Source: Paraburkholderia fynbosensis (GTDB lineage Bacteria; Pseudomonadota; Gammaproteobacteria; Burkholderiales; Burkholderiaceae). From it: a stretch of DNA of 64,000 bases. Numbering within the stretch: the stretch's first letter is position 1; every line of letters starts with the position of its first letter. The notes under the pieces are model-generated. The model had not been told where the DNA came from, ran no database searches, and saw only the letters and a list, made by a program, of their open reading frames with translations. The position numbers and the translations under genes were made by a program. The stretch spans positions 1-64,000 of the forward strand of contig NZ_CADIKI010000030.1 in assembly GCF_902859935.1 (NCBI RefSeq), read 5' to 3'. This document shows positions 38,174 to 46,891 of this stretch, in pieces.

Positions 38174-38385
38174 CATGAAAGCCAACCATCGCAATGAGGC
38201 GCGCGAGGAAGGATTTCAGATGGACCGATTGCGCCGGGAAGAGCTAGGGCGATAATCGAAGGGATGCATTTCAAAATCAGCGAATTGGGAATTGCGTCCG
38301 AACAGCTTTTCGCACCGGACCTGTCCGATACGGTGCGATTCCGGGACCCTTTGACCGCAGACCTGGAACGGATTCGGACGTCTCC
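38174..38385 (+). pseudogene. remnant of an H-NS family gene
   Basis: The first part reads MKANHRNEAREEGFQMDRLR with RREELGR before a stop, matching the helical segment LRREELREV at 3530. In another frame ISELGIASEQLFAPDLSDTV and RFRDP follow, matching RKYGITPDQLFGPDLSDLVR and YRDP. The DNA-binding motif GKTWNGFGRP is recognisable only at the DNA level in a shifted frame. It is divergent from the AraC remnant, the same arrangement as the intact pair. Confidence 0.75.
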
Positions 38386-39216
38386 ACTCCTCGTGTTGCT
38401 GACTCAAGCTGGGGAACGCGAGGTATCTATTGCGGTTCTCGTGGGCACCGGTTGCTCATGGCCTGTTTGCCCGGCCACCTCCGTGGTATGGAGATCTACC
38501 CTGCCAAAGAATCCGATAAGCCGGCCAAACTGGCCATCGGGGTCAGGGGCAATGTCATTGCCCTTCAGGGCAGTGACATTGATGCCCTCTCTGTTGGAGC
38601 GCAGAAACCGTTCTTCATCCGTCGCGAACGAGCGTTGCGGGAATGGCCACGCTACCCGAATCGCGTCCTTTACTAGCATCAATATTGCAGCTAGTTCCTA
38701 TGAATCGGCAAGTTCTGCGTTGCGAACCTTTTCCTCGGCATATTCCGGTACTCAAAGCGTTGGGCGGTGACCGCCCGGTGCGGTCATCAGGCGTCGTTCG
38801 CGAAGCTTACCTTTCGTCGTTCCGTCTCCGGACATTCCTGCGGTCGCGAAGTGAATCATTCAACCTACATGAAAAGGGCGCGATCTTTGTCACTGATCCA
38901 GTTCGGGGGAGCCGGGGCAATGCACTTTATTTTGCAGTGGAAAAGTGGTAGCAGGGGCGGACGAATTCCGATAGTGTTTTACACCGGCGACGGCGAACAT
39001 GTATCTAAATCGCTTTTGGCCGATATGTCGTTGAACCACGTCCCAATCCCGTTGAGCTTGGTTGAGCCGGCTACCAATGAATCGAATGCCGCAGGGCAAT
39101 TTTTTATCCCCGAAGCTATGCAATTGGGCTCCCGAACAACGTCCCTGCGGGCGATGGAACCGGCAGGGACGAACCTAATCCGGGCAAATGCAGCTACGGG
39201 TCCTCCAGCGCACGAG
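38386..39216. other. gene-poor stretch with one regulatory element
   Basis: No frame here has both plausible composition and a ribosome binding site. The palindromic element copy E at 38534-38573 is the only structured signal. The stretch is probably decayed sequence. Confidence 0.4.
38534..38573 (-). promoter_or_regulatory. conserved palindromic element, copy E
   Basis: Minus strand: ACTGCCC, four bases, GGGCAAT, five bases, TGCCCC, then CCCCGAT where the other copies have TCCCTAT. The inverted repeat is intact. The nearest gene in its direction is the decayed AraC copy, so this may be an orphaned site. Confidence 0.5.
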
Positions 39217-39546
39217 TCACTCAGATTTCCTCGCCCGCGGCTTACTGGCCGGCTGCCGAGGCACGGCCATGCGCGTCAGCATGGTGGGATTGATAGTTGG
39301 AACCGGGGCAATAGTGTCCAGCCATGTCTCACGGCCGAGGGCACGAAGCACGAGGATGAGGGTACGCATCGACGATCCATTGCCAGTTTCAAGGTTTCTC
39401 AGCGAGCGTACGCTGATGCCGGCGCGTGCCGCCACCGTAACCTGGTCTAGGTTCTTGTGCACTCGAAGAGTCTTCAAATGGTGCCCGACATCGGCTTCCA
39501 ACTCTTCGGGTGTCCGAGCCCGCCAAGTGTTGTTCCGGATTTCCAT
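39217..39546 (-). CDS. HipB-like XRE-family DNA-binding protein, no HipA partner
   Basis: Small regulator of 109 residues. The helix-turn-helix lies at about 20-75: DVGHHLKTLRVHKNLDQVTV, AARAGISVRSLRNLETGNGS and TLILVLRALGRETWLDTIAP, in the order expected for XRE/HipB proteins. The tail is basic and Pro-rich (PRQPASKPRARKSE). HipB proteins normally precede a HipA kinase gene; downstream on this strand is only decayed sequence, so it is an orphan. It could still act as a repressor. Confidence 0.75.
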   Translation of the reverse strand: MEIRNNTWRARTPEELEADVGHHLKTLRVHKNLDQVTVAARAGISVRSLRNLETGNGSSMRTLILVLRALGRETWLDTIAPVPTINPTMLTRMAVPRQPASKPRARKSE

Positions 39547-39627
39547 GTGATCAACCAGAACGACCTAAAATGTGCCTGCAACAACCAGCAATCTTTTGCC
39601 TGACGTAGCGGACAACGCGCACAAGGG

Positions 39628-40058
39628 GAATGATTTTGCCTCTTTTGCTGCGCCATCCCAACGAAGTGGCGCCTCGCAAGCGCCCATTTCACACCATCAT
39701 CCCGGGCTTCGTGACGCACAATGGCCAACCGCTAATGAGCTTTGGACTGATGGGCGGATCGATGCAGGCCCACGGCCATATGCAGATGGTCACCCGCATT
39801 GTCGACCAGGGGCTGAATCCGCAGGCAGCGAGCGACGCGCCGCGCTTTCGGGTGCTCGACGACAACCACGGCGTTGCCGTCGAATGGAACATGCCGCAGT
39901 CTACGATCGAGGGACTGGCCTCACGCGGGCATCCGGTCTCCGTCTCACCGCGCTTCGATGTCGAGTTTGGCTGCGCGCAGGCAGCATAGCGTCTTGACTA
40001 CGGCGCCTATGTGGCCGCGTCCGATCATCGCAAGGACGGATATCCGGTTGGATTCTGA
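39628..40058 (+). pseudogene. 3' fragment of a gamma-glutamyltransferase gene
   Basis: The translation contains KRPFHTIIPGFVTHNGQPLM, SFGLMGGSMQAHGHMQMVTR and NPQAASDAPRFRVLDDNHG, unmistakably the small-subunit C-terminus of gamma-glutamyltransferase. A frameshift near 39988 moves the last residues (LDYGAYVAASDHRKDGYPVG) to another frame. The catalytic Thr and all upstream sequence are missing. It is a truncated, non-functional remnant next to the HipB-like gene. Confidence 0.85.
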
Positions 40059-40279
40059 CGCAACGCCAGCAGATCCCCTGACTCTCCCCGTCCGCCGGCA
40101 CCGTCCGGCGTGCATTGGCTGTCGCACTGATGAGGAGACGCTGGCGCCGCACATCAGCGACGACAGCCAGGCGACTGACTGGCATGAGCGCCTGCCGCCC
40201 GCACCGAACTTGTCCCTCCGCTACGCGGCTACGAGCTGAACTGACTCAATTGAAACCTCATTGCATTGATCTTTCAACG
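40059..40279. other. intergenic, nothing recognised
   Basis: No gene, repeat or regulatory motif that I can support between the transferase fragment and the 3' end of the LexA-box gene. Confidence 0.4.
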
Positions 40280-40567
40280 CTAACGCATGCCGCCGAGGCT
40301 CGAATTCGCCGTTGCTGCCCGCGACGCGAGGATCAATCGGATCGCCGCCAGAGAGTGTTCGGCCACTGGACTTGGCGCTGCCTGGTGTGCGGTCGAAAAT
40401 TCAGGGGGCTGGACTCCCAGGCGCCTGCAAACGGCGGAGAGATAAGGCTTGTCGGACTTTGCGCAGCCTTCGACAGCCAGAGCAATCGCGGCATTACCGA
40501 CATGGCGGCGCAGCCACTCGAGCGTCCGCCGATCCCTCTCGTTGTAGATTCTCACCAGGTGCTCCAT
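40280..40567 (-). CDS. small SOS-regulated protein of unknown function (95 aa)
   Basis: Start at 40567 with an excellent GGAGGCGAAAA site. The protein begins MEHLVRIYNERDRRTLEWLR with RHVGNAAIALAVEGCA and KPYLSAVCRRLGVQPPEFST; the C-terminal third is Ala/Ser-rich. The helical, charged N-terminus could bind protein or DNA, but I recognise no family. Two overlapping LexA boxes sit 19-52 bp upstream of the start, so transcription should be induced by DNA damage. It lies in an island with several nuclease genes. A stress, mutagenesis or mobile-element role is possible but not shown. Confidence 0.7.
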   Translation of the reverse strand: MEHLVRIYNERDRRTLEWLRRHVGNAAIALAVEGCAKSDKPYLSAVCRRLGVQPPEFSTAHQAAPSPVAEHSLAAIRLILASRAATANSSLGGMR

Positions 40568-40585
40568 TTTTCGCCTCCGGCAATA

Positions 40586-40601
40586 CTGTGCAAATACACA
40601 G
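40586..40601 (-). promoter_or_regulatory. LexA box 1
   Basis: CTGT-N8-ACAG with the flanking TACTG/CAGTA of the classical SOS box, 19 bp upstream of the start of the 95-residue gene. Confidence 0.8.
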
Positions 40602-40603
40602 TA

Positions 40604-40619
40604 CTGTTAATATATACAG
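40604..40619 (-). promoter_or_regulatory. LexA box 2
   Basis: A second CTGT-N8-ACAG with an AT-rich centre (TAATATAT), separated from box 1 by two bases. Tandem boxes imply tight repression. Confidence 0.8.
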
Positions 40620-41176
40620 ACTCGTCGGAAACGGCAAGGCCAGCTATTAGAATCAGCAGCGCGTCCCCGAGTCCTCTCCGCACCGCGGAGAAAATCCGGC
40701 CGGGCGATAGAGGCGCAGGTTTCCACGGATCCGTGGTTTCCAGGGAGGTGCCCCTTTGTGCATCGACGCCGCCGATGCCGCGGGTTCGACGCCGGGTCGA
40801 CGGTCACCGGCACTTGCGGGAAGTTAACGCGGTCGACGTCAATCCGAAGCTGCGGCAGTGAAGCAACCGGTAGATTCGCGCAGAGCCGGCAACGGGTCAG
40901 GCACGTGCAAAGAGTCCCGACGTAAGAGGAGCGGCTTTCCCAGGCGTCGACCCACCTCACCTGGCGGGCACCGGCGCTGCGGGTTGCAACCGGCATTGAT
41001 ATCAGCACTGTCGCATGCAGGTCAGAAGAGCTTTGGGAAGCGTATGGATTTGAATGACGGTACGCCGGGATATCAAGCTGGGAGCGGCTCCTCGCGAGGA
41101 ATTGCCGCTTCGGGGGCGACCGTTGATAATCGATGCAGTTCGCCAGCAGTTGCGGCGCCATGTTTCACAGGACAGT
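40620..41176. other. no supportable gene
   Basis: Frames on both strands look like shadows or decayed sequence. No motif recognised. Confidence 0.4.
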
Positions 41177-42227
41177 ATGACTGAAGTGTCTTTTACCGCC
41201 GCTGACTATCACGCCTGGCTAAGCGACCTTAAAGTCCCGCGTCGAGCACGCGCGGCAGCGCGCCGCGTTGTCGGTCAACCGGGAGCTGGTATCGCTATAT
41301 TGGCAGATAGGCCGCGAGATCCTCGAGCGGCAGCGGCGACAAGGGTGGGGCGCAAAGGTCGTCGATCAGCTGGCGCGCGATCTGCGCGCGGCGTTTCCCG
41401 ACATGCGCGGGTTTTCGCCGCGGAACCTGAAGTACATGCGTACGCTGGCCGAAGCCTGGCCGGGCGAGGAATTTGTGCAATACCCTGTTGCACAATTGCC
41501 CTGGTCTCATGTGGTCACGTTGCTGGATAAGCTTAAGACATCAGAGGCGAGCGAGTGGTACGCCGCCAAATCGATCGAACACGGCTGGTCCCGGAACGTG
41601 CTCGTGATGCAGATCGAAAGTCGCCTGCAGGAGCGCCAGGGCAGTGCCGTCACCAATTTTCCCGACCGTCTGCCTCCGCCTCAGTCCGACCTTGCCCGCG
41701 ACACACTCAAGGATCCGTATATCTTCGATTTTCTGGGCCTGACCGAAAGCGCCCAGGAACGGGACATCGAGCACGCGCTCACGCGGCACATCACGCGTTT
41801 CCTTCTCGAACTGGGCGCCGGCTTCGCATTCGTCGCACGGCAATACCGGCTTGAAGTGGCCGGCGACGAGTTCTTCATCGACCTGCTGTTTTACCATTTG
41901 AAGCTCAGATGCTACGTGGTTGTCGAACTGAAGGCGACGCCATTCAAGCCCGAATATGCCGGTCAGTTGAACTTCTACCTGTCAGCCATTGATGCACAGG
42001 TCAAGGGATCGCACGACCAGCCCACGATTGGCTTGTTGCTCTGTAAGGAAAACAATCGGCTGGTCGCCGAATATGCGTTGCGTGGCATCGCCAACCCGAT
42101 GGGCGTCGCCGAATATCAGTTGCTGCGCGACATCCCGGCGCCGCTCATGCCGGACCTGCCGTCAATCGAGCAGATCGAGGCGGAGCTTGGACCGGATGAA
42201 GGACCTGAACTATCTGGGCATCCCTAA
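41177..42227 (+). pseudogene. DUF1016/YhcG PDDEXK nuclease gene with a 5' frameshift
   Basis: Translation from 41177 starts MTEVSFTAADYHAWLSDLK, a normal DUF1016 N-terminus. Removing one A from the run at 41231-41233 joins it to RVEHARQRAALSVNRELVSL and the long downstream frame. That frame contains YWQIGREILERQRRQGWGAK, the DUF1016 N domain, and the C-terminal nuclease domain DEFFIDLLFYHLKLRCYVVV with the D...ELK catalytic set. A truncated but possibly functional protein could start at the TTG at 41268 (319 residues). The frameshift could be real or a sequencing error. The family is related to restriction-type and homing nucleases. Confidence 0.75.
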
Positions 42228-42556
42228 GATGGACTATCGGATCAGCTATGAGCACAGTCTCGGAGCTGCGCCGAACGATTTCATCGTGCACGTGTCCCAT
42301 CGCAGATGATCTGCGATGCACCGGTCACGGTGCGTTGCCTGTGTGCCGCGCCAACTGCAGTGTCGCGCTGCGGGAGCATTTCCGTGTGCAAGACTATCCC
42401 ATTGAGGCGACTCCTGGATTTTCGCTCGCAGGACAACGATCCGGATACGCGAATGCGCGTACAACAGACGCTCGACCGTGATATCCAGTCGGTTATGAGA
42501 AGTCTTGTTTCGGCTCGCAGCAACGACGAATTCAGATTAGCCGAGTTTCCAATTGG

Positions 42557-42757
42557 CTAAAGTTTCAGTTCTTTCGTTCGGAGTTTCGCGGGACTGCCCG
42601 GCGTCATCGGACCGCCCTGCACTGCCCCCATCATCGAGCGACACGCATGGAAGTGATGAGAGACGCCGAAGCCTTTACCGATGGCGCTTCCGGCCCTGTC
42701 CGCAATAATGTTTCCCGCGATGATGTTATTCAAAGCCATTGCTATTTGCACATCCAT
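42557..42757 (-). CDS. small Gly/Ala-rich hypothetical protein (66 aa)
   Basis: Reads MDVQIAMALNNIIAGNIIAD then RAGSAIGKGFGVSHHFHACR. The Gly- and Ile-rich N-terminal half resembles small secreted peptides of the bacteriocin type, but there is no clear leader, no ribosome binding site and no immunity gene. Doubtful. Confidence 0.22.
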   Translation of the reverse strand: MDVQIAMALNNIIAGNIIADRAGSAIGKGFGVSHHFHACRSMMGAVQGGPMTPGSPAKLRTKELKL

Positions 42758-42833
42758 CGAGCTTGGTGGATTGACAACCCACAAAATTGTGACTCCATAT
42801 GCGCCTAGCCCGCATTATATTCATTTAACCCAT

Positions 42834-42857
42834 TCCTGATAATACGACTTATCAGGA
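42834..42857. repeat. 9-bp inverted repeat with a 6-bp centre (dif-like layout)
   Basis: TCCTGATAA and TTATCAGGA are perfect inverted arms around TACGAC. The ATAA-6-TTAT core has the arrangement of XerC/XerD sites, but the outer bases are more symmetrical than in a chromosomal dif. It could equally be an operator. Confidence 0.35.
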
Positions 42858-43760
42858 TTGAACGCGGCATACGACGCGTTCCTGACCAGCTGAAACGGGT
42901 CCCGCGGGCGGGGCGATGCGCTCAGTGGCGCGGCTGCCGGGGGCGCCCTCGCGAACGAAGGGGTAGTTGTGGCTATGTACCCCTTCATTTCGGGACAAAC
43001 CGGCCATGCGGCGCGGTCAATGACGTCCCGCCGAGGCCCGCTTCGCCGAGACGCGGTTTACTGGCTCGCTACGCTTCCTGTTGGATGCGGGGCAAAGACT
43101 GTGACGACTGCGTCAGACCCATTACGCCGGAGTTCCGGCACGCGGCCTTGCCGTGACGATAGGTGAGTGTCTTCGGGAGGTCGCTTGCTGGATCGGGACA
43201 CAGGCGGCGAAAGGGCGGGGCGACATGAACTGGTGGTGCAATAAGGCTTATCACCATCGAGCGCCGTGAGAGGGCGTGCCCGTGACCACCGGCACCGGGT
43301 TGAGCGATGGATCGCAACGCTCAGCGTCGCGCGGCTACTTGAGGGCGCCCTGGGGGAAAGGTAGAGGGGGTAGGGGAGTCCGTTCTCTTAACTGCGGCTC
43401 AGGCTTGACACCGGGTGACGGGTACCCTAACGGTGACCTGTCGCAAAGGAGTTCCGAGACTCGATGCATTAAATGCAGTTTTGCTAGTAGCAGTTATCAA
43501 AACTAGGGCGACGAGAATCGTCGGGCCGTTCTTCGCTTGTTGTCGCCGTGCGCTCGAGGGGACAGGCGGACGAACGGGAGCGCTGGCGCCGTCTGGGAAG
43601 CGGGTCGCCCGACAAAAGGTGACCTTTGACGGCAGTGCCACCGGTGGGCAACATTGGCCGCATTGAGGCCAGCTCGGTGGCGCCGCTCCGAAGTCGGTTG
43701 CGCACCGGCCAGGGGATCAGGTACGGTGGCGGCATTCAACCCATCGTGAAGGACATCACC
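42858..43760. other. intergenic, no supportable gene
   Basis: Several GC-rich frames, none with coding features. It may hold the HU promoter near its right end; I cannot identify promoter boxes with confidence. Confidence 0.4.
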
Positions 43761-44039
43761 ATGAACAAGCAGGACCTCGTCGACGCCGTCGCCGCAAAAG
43801 CCGGCACCAGCAAGGCGCTGGCCGCTGAAACGCTCGACGCGCTGCTCGGCACCATCACAGCGGCCGTCGCGAAGGGCGACTCCGTGCAGCTGATCGGGTT
43901 CGGCGCGTTTTCGACAGGCGCGCGCGCCGCGCGTGTTGGCCGCAACCCGGCGACCGGCGCCGAGATCCAGATTCCGGCCGCGAAGACGGTCAAGTTCACG
44001 GCGGGCAAGGCGTTCAAGGATGCCGTCAACGCGTCATGA
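43761..44039 (+). CDS. HU-family DNA-binding protein
   Basis: Histone-like protein of 92 residues. It has the full HU fold: [20 protein letters not shown] helices, [20 protein letters not shown] with the beta-arm, [20 protein letters not shown] and [11 protein letters not shown]. The start has GAAGGA upstream; the frame is open to 43626 but that part is not conserved. The stop overlaps the next start (ATGA), coupling it to a truncated DUF1016 gene. It is an additional HU beyond the housekeeping one expected elsewhere, possibly linked to the adjacent nuclease. Confidence 0.9.
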   Translation: MNKQDLVDAVAAKAGTSKALAAETLDALLGTITAAVAKGDSVQLIGFGAFSTGARAARVGRNPATGAEIQIPAAKTVKFTAGKAFKDAVNAS

Positions 44040-44281
44040 CGGAGGATGCGATGATGCCCGGCGATTACGCCGGGCTGCCCGAGGAAGTGGTCAATGTCGT
44101 CGAGTCGGCGCGACGCACGGCGGGACGCAGCTTCAATGCCATGATGATCCCCGCCTACCGCGAGATAGGACGGCGGATTGTGGCCACTGAGCAGGGCGGG
44201 CAGACGCCGATCGCGCGACTCGCCGACGACCTGACACACCGGTTCGGCCGCGGGTTCCCTCGATATCAACCTGGAAACTGA
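44036..44281 (+). pseudogene. truncated DUF1016 N-terminal domain
   Basis: An 81-residue frame with LPEEVVNVVESARRTAGRSF, AYREIGRRIVATEQGG and DDLTHRFGRGF. This matches LEEARRAAARSINALM, LVGRRIVELEQGG and SDLTERFGRGF of the next gene, then ends abruptly (PRYQPGN). It is a tandem partial duplicate of the following gene, fused by ATGA overlap to the HU gene. As an isolated N-domain it could still bind partners, but nuclease residues are missing. Confidence 0.75.
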
Positions 44282-44285
44282 GAAG

Positions 44286-45437
44286 ATGAGCGGCAGCAAT
44301 TTGGCGGAGGACGACTACGGCGCAACCCTGAGCGACGTGATCGCACTGCTTGAAGAGGCGCGGCGGGCCGCGGCGCGCAGCATCAATGCCCTGATGACGG
44401 CAACCTATTGGCTGGTGGGCCGGCGGATCGTGGAACTCGAGCAGGGTGGGCACGAGCGTGCAGCGTACGGGCAGGGGGTCCTGCAGCGCTTGTCGAGCGA
44501 CCTTACCGAGCGGTTCGGGCGAGGCTTCGGAGCCGACAATCTTGAATTAATGCGCCTGTTCTACCTGAGTTATCCGCCTAGCGAAATTTCCGAATCGGTG
44601 ATTCGGAAATCCGGCGCTCCCGCGGTCGAGCCGAAATCCGAATCACCGATTCGGGATTTCGCGCTCCAGCAGCTCGGCGAACGTTTCCCGCTTTCGTGGA
44701 CGCACTACGTCAGGTTGATGCGACGGACGCGTTCTCCCGAAGAACGGATGTTCTACGAGGCGGAAGCCCTGCGCGGAGGCTGGAGCGTCCGGCAACTCGA
44801 ACGGCAGATTGGCAGTCAGTTTTATACGCGCACGCTGATGTCGAGAAACAAGCGCGCAATGCTTGAAAAGGGTGCGGCCGCGAGGCCGGGTGAGACCGTG
44901 AGCCCAGACGAAGCGATCAAGGATCCTTACGTACTCGAGTTCCTCGACCTGAAAGACGAATACTCCGAGAGTGACCTTGAGGAAGCGTTGATCCACCGTC
45001 TCGAGGACTTTCTGCTTGAACTTGGTGGAGATTTTACGTTCGTCGGACGGCAACGCAGACTACGGATCGGTGACAGCTGGTTTCGCGTGGACCTGCTGTT
45101 CTTCCACAGGCGCCTGCGATGCCTTGTAATCATCGATCTAAAACTTACCGAGCTTCATCATGCCGATGTCGGGCAAATGCATATGTATTGCAATTATGCA
45201 AAAGAGCACTGGACGCTACCCGGCGAAAACCCGCCGGTCGGCCTGATTCTGTGTGCTAGAACCAACGCGGCAATTGCGCGTTATGCGCTTGACGGTCTGC
45301 CCAACAAGGTGCTTGCCGCTGAATACCACACCGTACTTCCGGACGAGCAGTTGCTTGCTGAAGAATTGGCGAAGACCCGCCGCGAGTGGGAGGCGCAGCA
45401 TCCGGTCCTCCCTGAGAGCAAACATTCCGGTAGCTGA
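44286..45437 (+). CDS. DUF1016/YhcG-type PDDEXK nuclease
   Basis: Intact nuclease-family protein of 383 residues. The N-terminal DUF1016 domain (about 10-180) includes LLEEARRAAARSINALMTAT, FGRGFGADNLELMRLFYLSY and FPLSWTHYVRLMRRTRSPEE. The C-terminal PDDEXK domain (about 215-350) has DPYVLEFLDLKDEYSESDLE, FVGRQRRLRIGDSWFRVDLL and LVIIDLKLTELHHADVGQM, giving D...DxK catalytic residues. Between the two halves of the N domain is a variable insert encoded by paired palindromes (44587-44654). It follows the truncated copy after 4 bp. Members are predicted nucleases related to restriction and recombination enzymes; no cognate methylase is present. Confidence 0.85.
   Translation: MSGSNLAEDDYGATLSDVIALLEEARRAAARSINALMTATYWLVGRRIVELEQGGHERAAYGQGVLQRLSSDLTERFGRGFGADNLELMRLFYLSYPPSEISESVIRKSGAPAVEPKSESPIRDFALQQLGERFPLSWTHYVRLMRRTRSPEERMFYEAEALRGGWSVRQLERQIGSQFYTRTLMSRNKRAMLEKGAAARPGETVSPDEAIKDPYVLEFLDLKDEYSESDLEEALIHRLEDFLLELGGDFTFVGRQRRLRIGDSWFRVDLLFFHRRLRCLVIIDLKLTELHHADVGQMHMYCNYAKEHWTLPGENPPVGLILCARTNAAIARYALDGLPNKVLAAEYHTVLPDEQLLAEELAKTRREWEAQHPVLPESKHSGS
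44587..44654. repeat. pair of palindromes inside the DUF1016 coding sequence
   Basis: TTTCCGAATC and GATTCGGAAA flank GGT (44587-44609), and CCGAATC/GATTCGG flank ACC at 44638-44654. The two units are also inverted copies of each other over 18 bp. They encode SESVIRKSG and PKSESPIRD in the variable insert. Confidence 0.75.
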
Positions 45438-45913
45438 CAGCCCTAATGGGCCCGGTCGCTAACGCCGGTTACCGCGCTACAGATCCTTCAGTTCATCCTG
45501 CGTTGCCTAAGAACGCAGCGCAGCGTGTCCCCCAGATTCTCTCTCACCCAACACCAAATGGTGTGACTCCCGTTCCGGTTTGTTCCGAACTTGCCGAAAC
45601 GCTGACATCGATCGCAGCATCGGTGTCAAGAAAGTTAAATTTCACGAACCTCTGCATTGCATGCAGTCTAGGTGCTGGCAAGTCAGTTGCACTTGCCATC
45701 CCTATCCCGCTATGCGAGACCGAGGCCAAAGCTCGTACCCTGAAGGGAACTCAGCCGCCGCGAACGGCTAATCGTTATGCATAGATGGCGGCCAGCCAAA
45801 AACTTTATCGTGTACCAGCCAGCGGTGCCTACCGTGCGATTATGAGTTCGGTTATGATCGTCATTTCTGATAACACAAATTAAGACCGAAGTGAAGGTCA
45901 ACCCGGGGCTAGG
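45438..45913. other. leader region of the three-gene operon
   Basis: No supportable gene. The sequence becomes more AT-rich toward 45850-45900, where the operon promoter probably lies; I cannot place the boxes with confidence. Confidence 0.35.
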
Positions 45914-46891
45914 ATGGCTGAGAGAGTAAATATCGCGCGTATCGCCGAGATCGTGTCGGCCGATATTTTTAGCAAGCTTGGATGGGAAGCGCATGGCGTA
46001 CCTAACGAGTCGTGGGAATGCAACGAGCCAACCCACGAAAAGCGAGATCATCCTACTGACGTAACTTTTGTGTATCAGGATCCGTACTCGGCGCGGAATG
46101 TGCATCTCATTACCGACCTGAAGAGCTATGCGGCGGGAAGCATCAAGGAATTTTCCCTCCGGGAAACGATCGAATCCCTAGCGCTTGCGGTCGATTGTGC
46201 AAAAGACAATCCGAAGTGGAAAGAGCTGTACTTGAAGGCCGGGGCCGAATACGAAATCCAAGGCTTGGTCTTCATCTATAACCACGACAGCGAATACGAC
46301 AAATCGTTTCCGGAGCAGTTACACGTCGTGTTCCAGGACGATCTGACTATTCCGCGTGGCGTTAAACTTTCGATCATCGGGCCAGATGAAGTCTGGTACC
46401 TGAATGAGATGCTGACGGATATCGCCAGCCTTGCGCGAGATGAGGTCATACCGACCGATAAGAAAGCATTGAAATTCTTCTATCACAGTCATTCCCGAAG
46501 CAAAGTTGTTTCGCAAGACCACAGCATGGTCGCGACTATTGACATGCTGAAAGGGAAATATCAGATGCTCGCGTATTCGCATGCGAACCAGTACGGCGGA
46601 TTTCGAGGTATGTTGGTCTACTACCGGGGATACGGTGAAAGTGAAAGGGAATTCATTGTACTTATCGATATGCTCAGAAGCTTCGGTGTGCTGGATAACT
46701 ACGATAGAATCCTTGTTCGATCGGCGCGTGGCTGTTCAAGGGCTGCAAATAACTTCAACAAAGCAGTTTCTCAGTACGCTACGTATGGCAACCATGAAAT
46801 GCTGCTAAAAAAGCTTGATTACGGATCGATCGCTTCCGTGCGGCCAAGGCTGACCCAATTTGAGGTAGCACTGAGGGGTGGTCATGCTTAA
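45914..46891 (+). CDS. putative PD-(D/E)XK nuclease, gene 1 of a three-gene operon
   Basis: Protein of 325 residues. The N-terminal third looks like a restriction-type fold: helix IARIAEIVSADIFSKLGWEA with E12, then D49 (HPTDVTFVYQD) and D68-x-K70 (NVHLITDLKSY), the usual D...(D/E)xK arrangement. The middle part (GLVFIYNHDSEYDKSF) and C-terminal half (YGGFRGMLVYYRGYGESERE) match nothing I know. Start ATG with an upstream GGGGCTAGG. GC is clearly lower than that of the flanking genes, suggesting transfer. The stop overlaps the next start. The context suits an anti-phage or DNA-processing function; that is inference. Confidence 0.72.
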   Translation: MAERVNIARIAEIVSADIFSKLGWEAHGVPNESWECNEPTHEKRDHPTDVTFVYQDPYSARNVHLITDLKSYAAGSIKEFSLRETIESLALAVDCAKDNPKWKELYLKAGAEYEIQGLVFIYNHDSEYDKSFPEQLHVVFQDDLTIPRGVKLSIIGPDEVWYLNEMLTDIASLARDEVIPTDKKALKFFYHSHSRSKVVSQDHSMVATIDMLKGKYQMLAYSHANQYGGFRGMLVYYRGYGESEREFIVLIDMLRSFGVLDNYDRILVRSARGCSRAANNFNKAVSQYATYGNHEMLLKKLDYGSIASVRPRLTQFEVALRGGHA

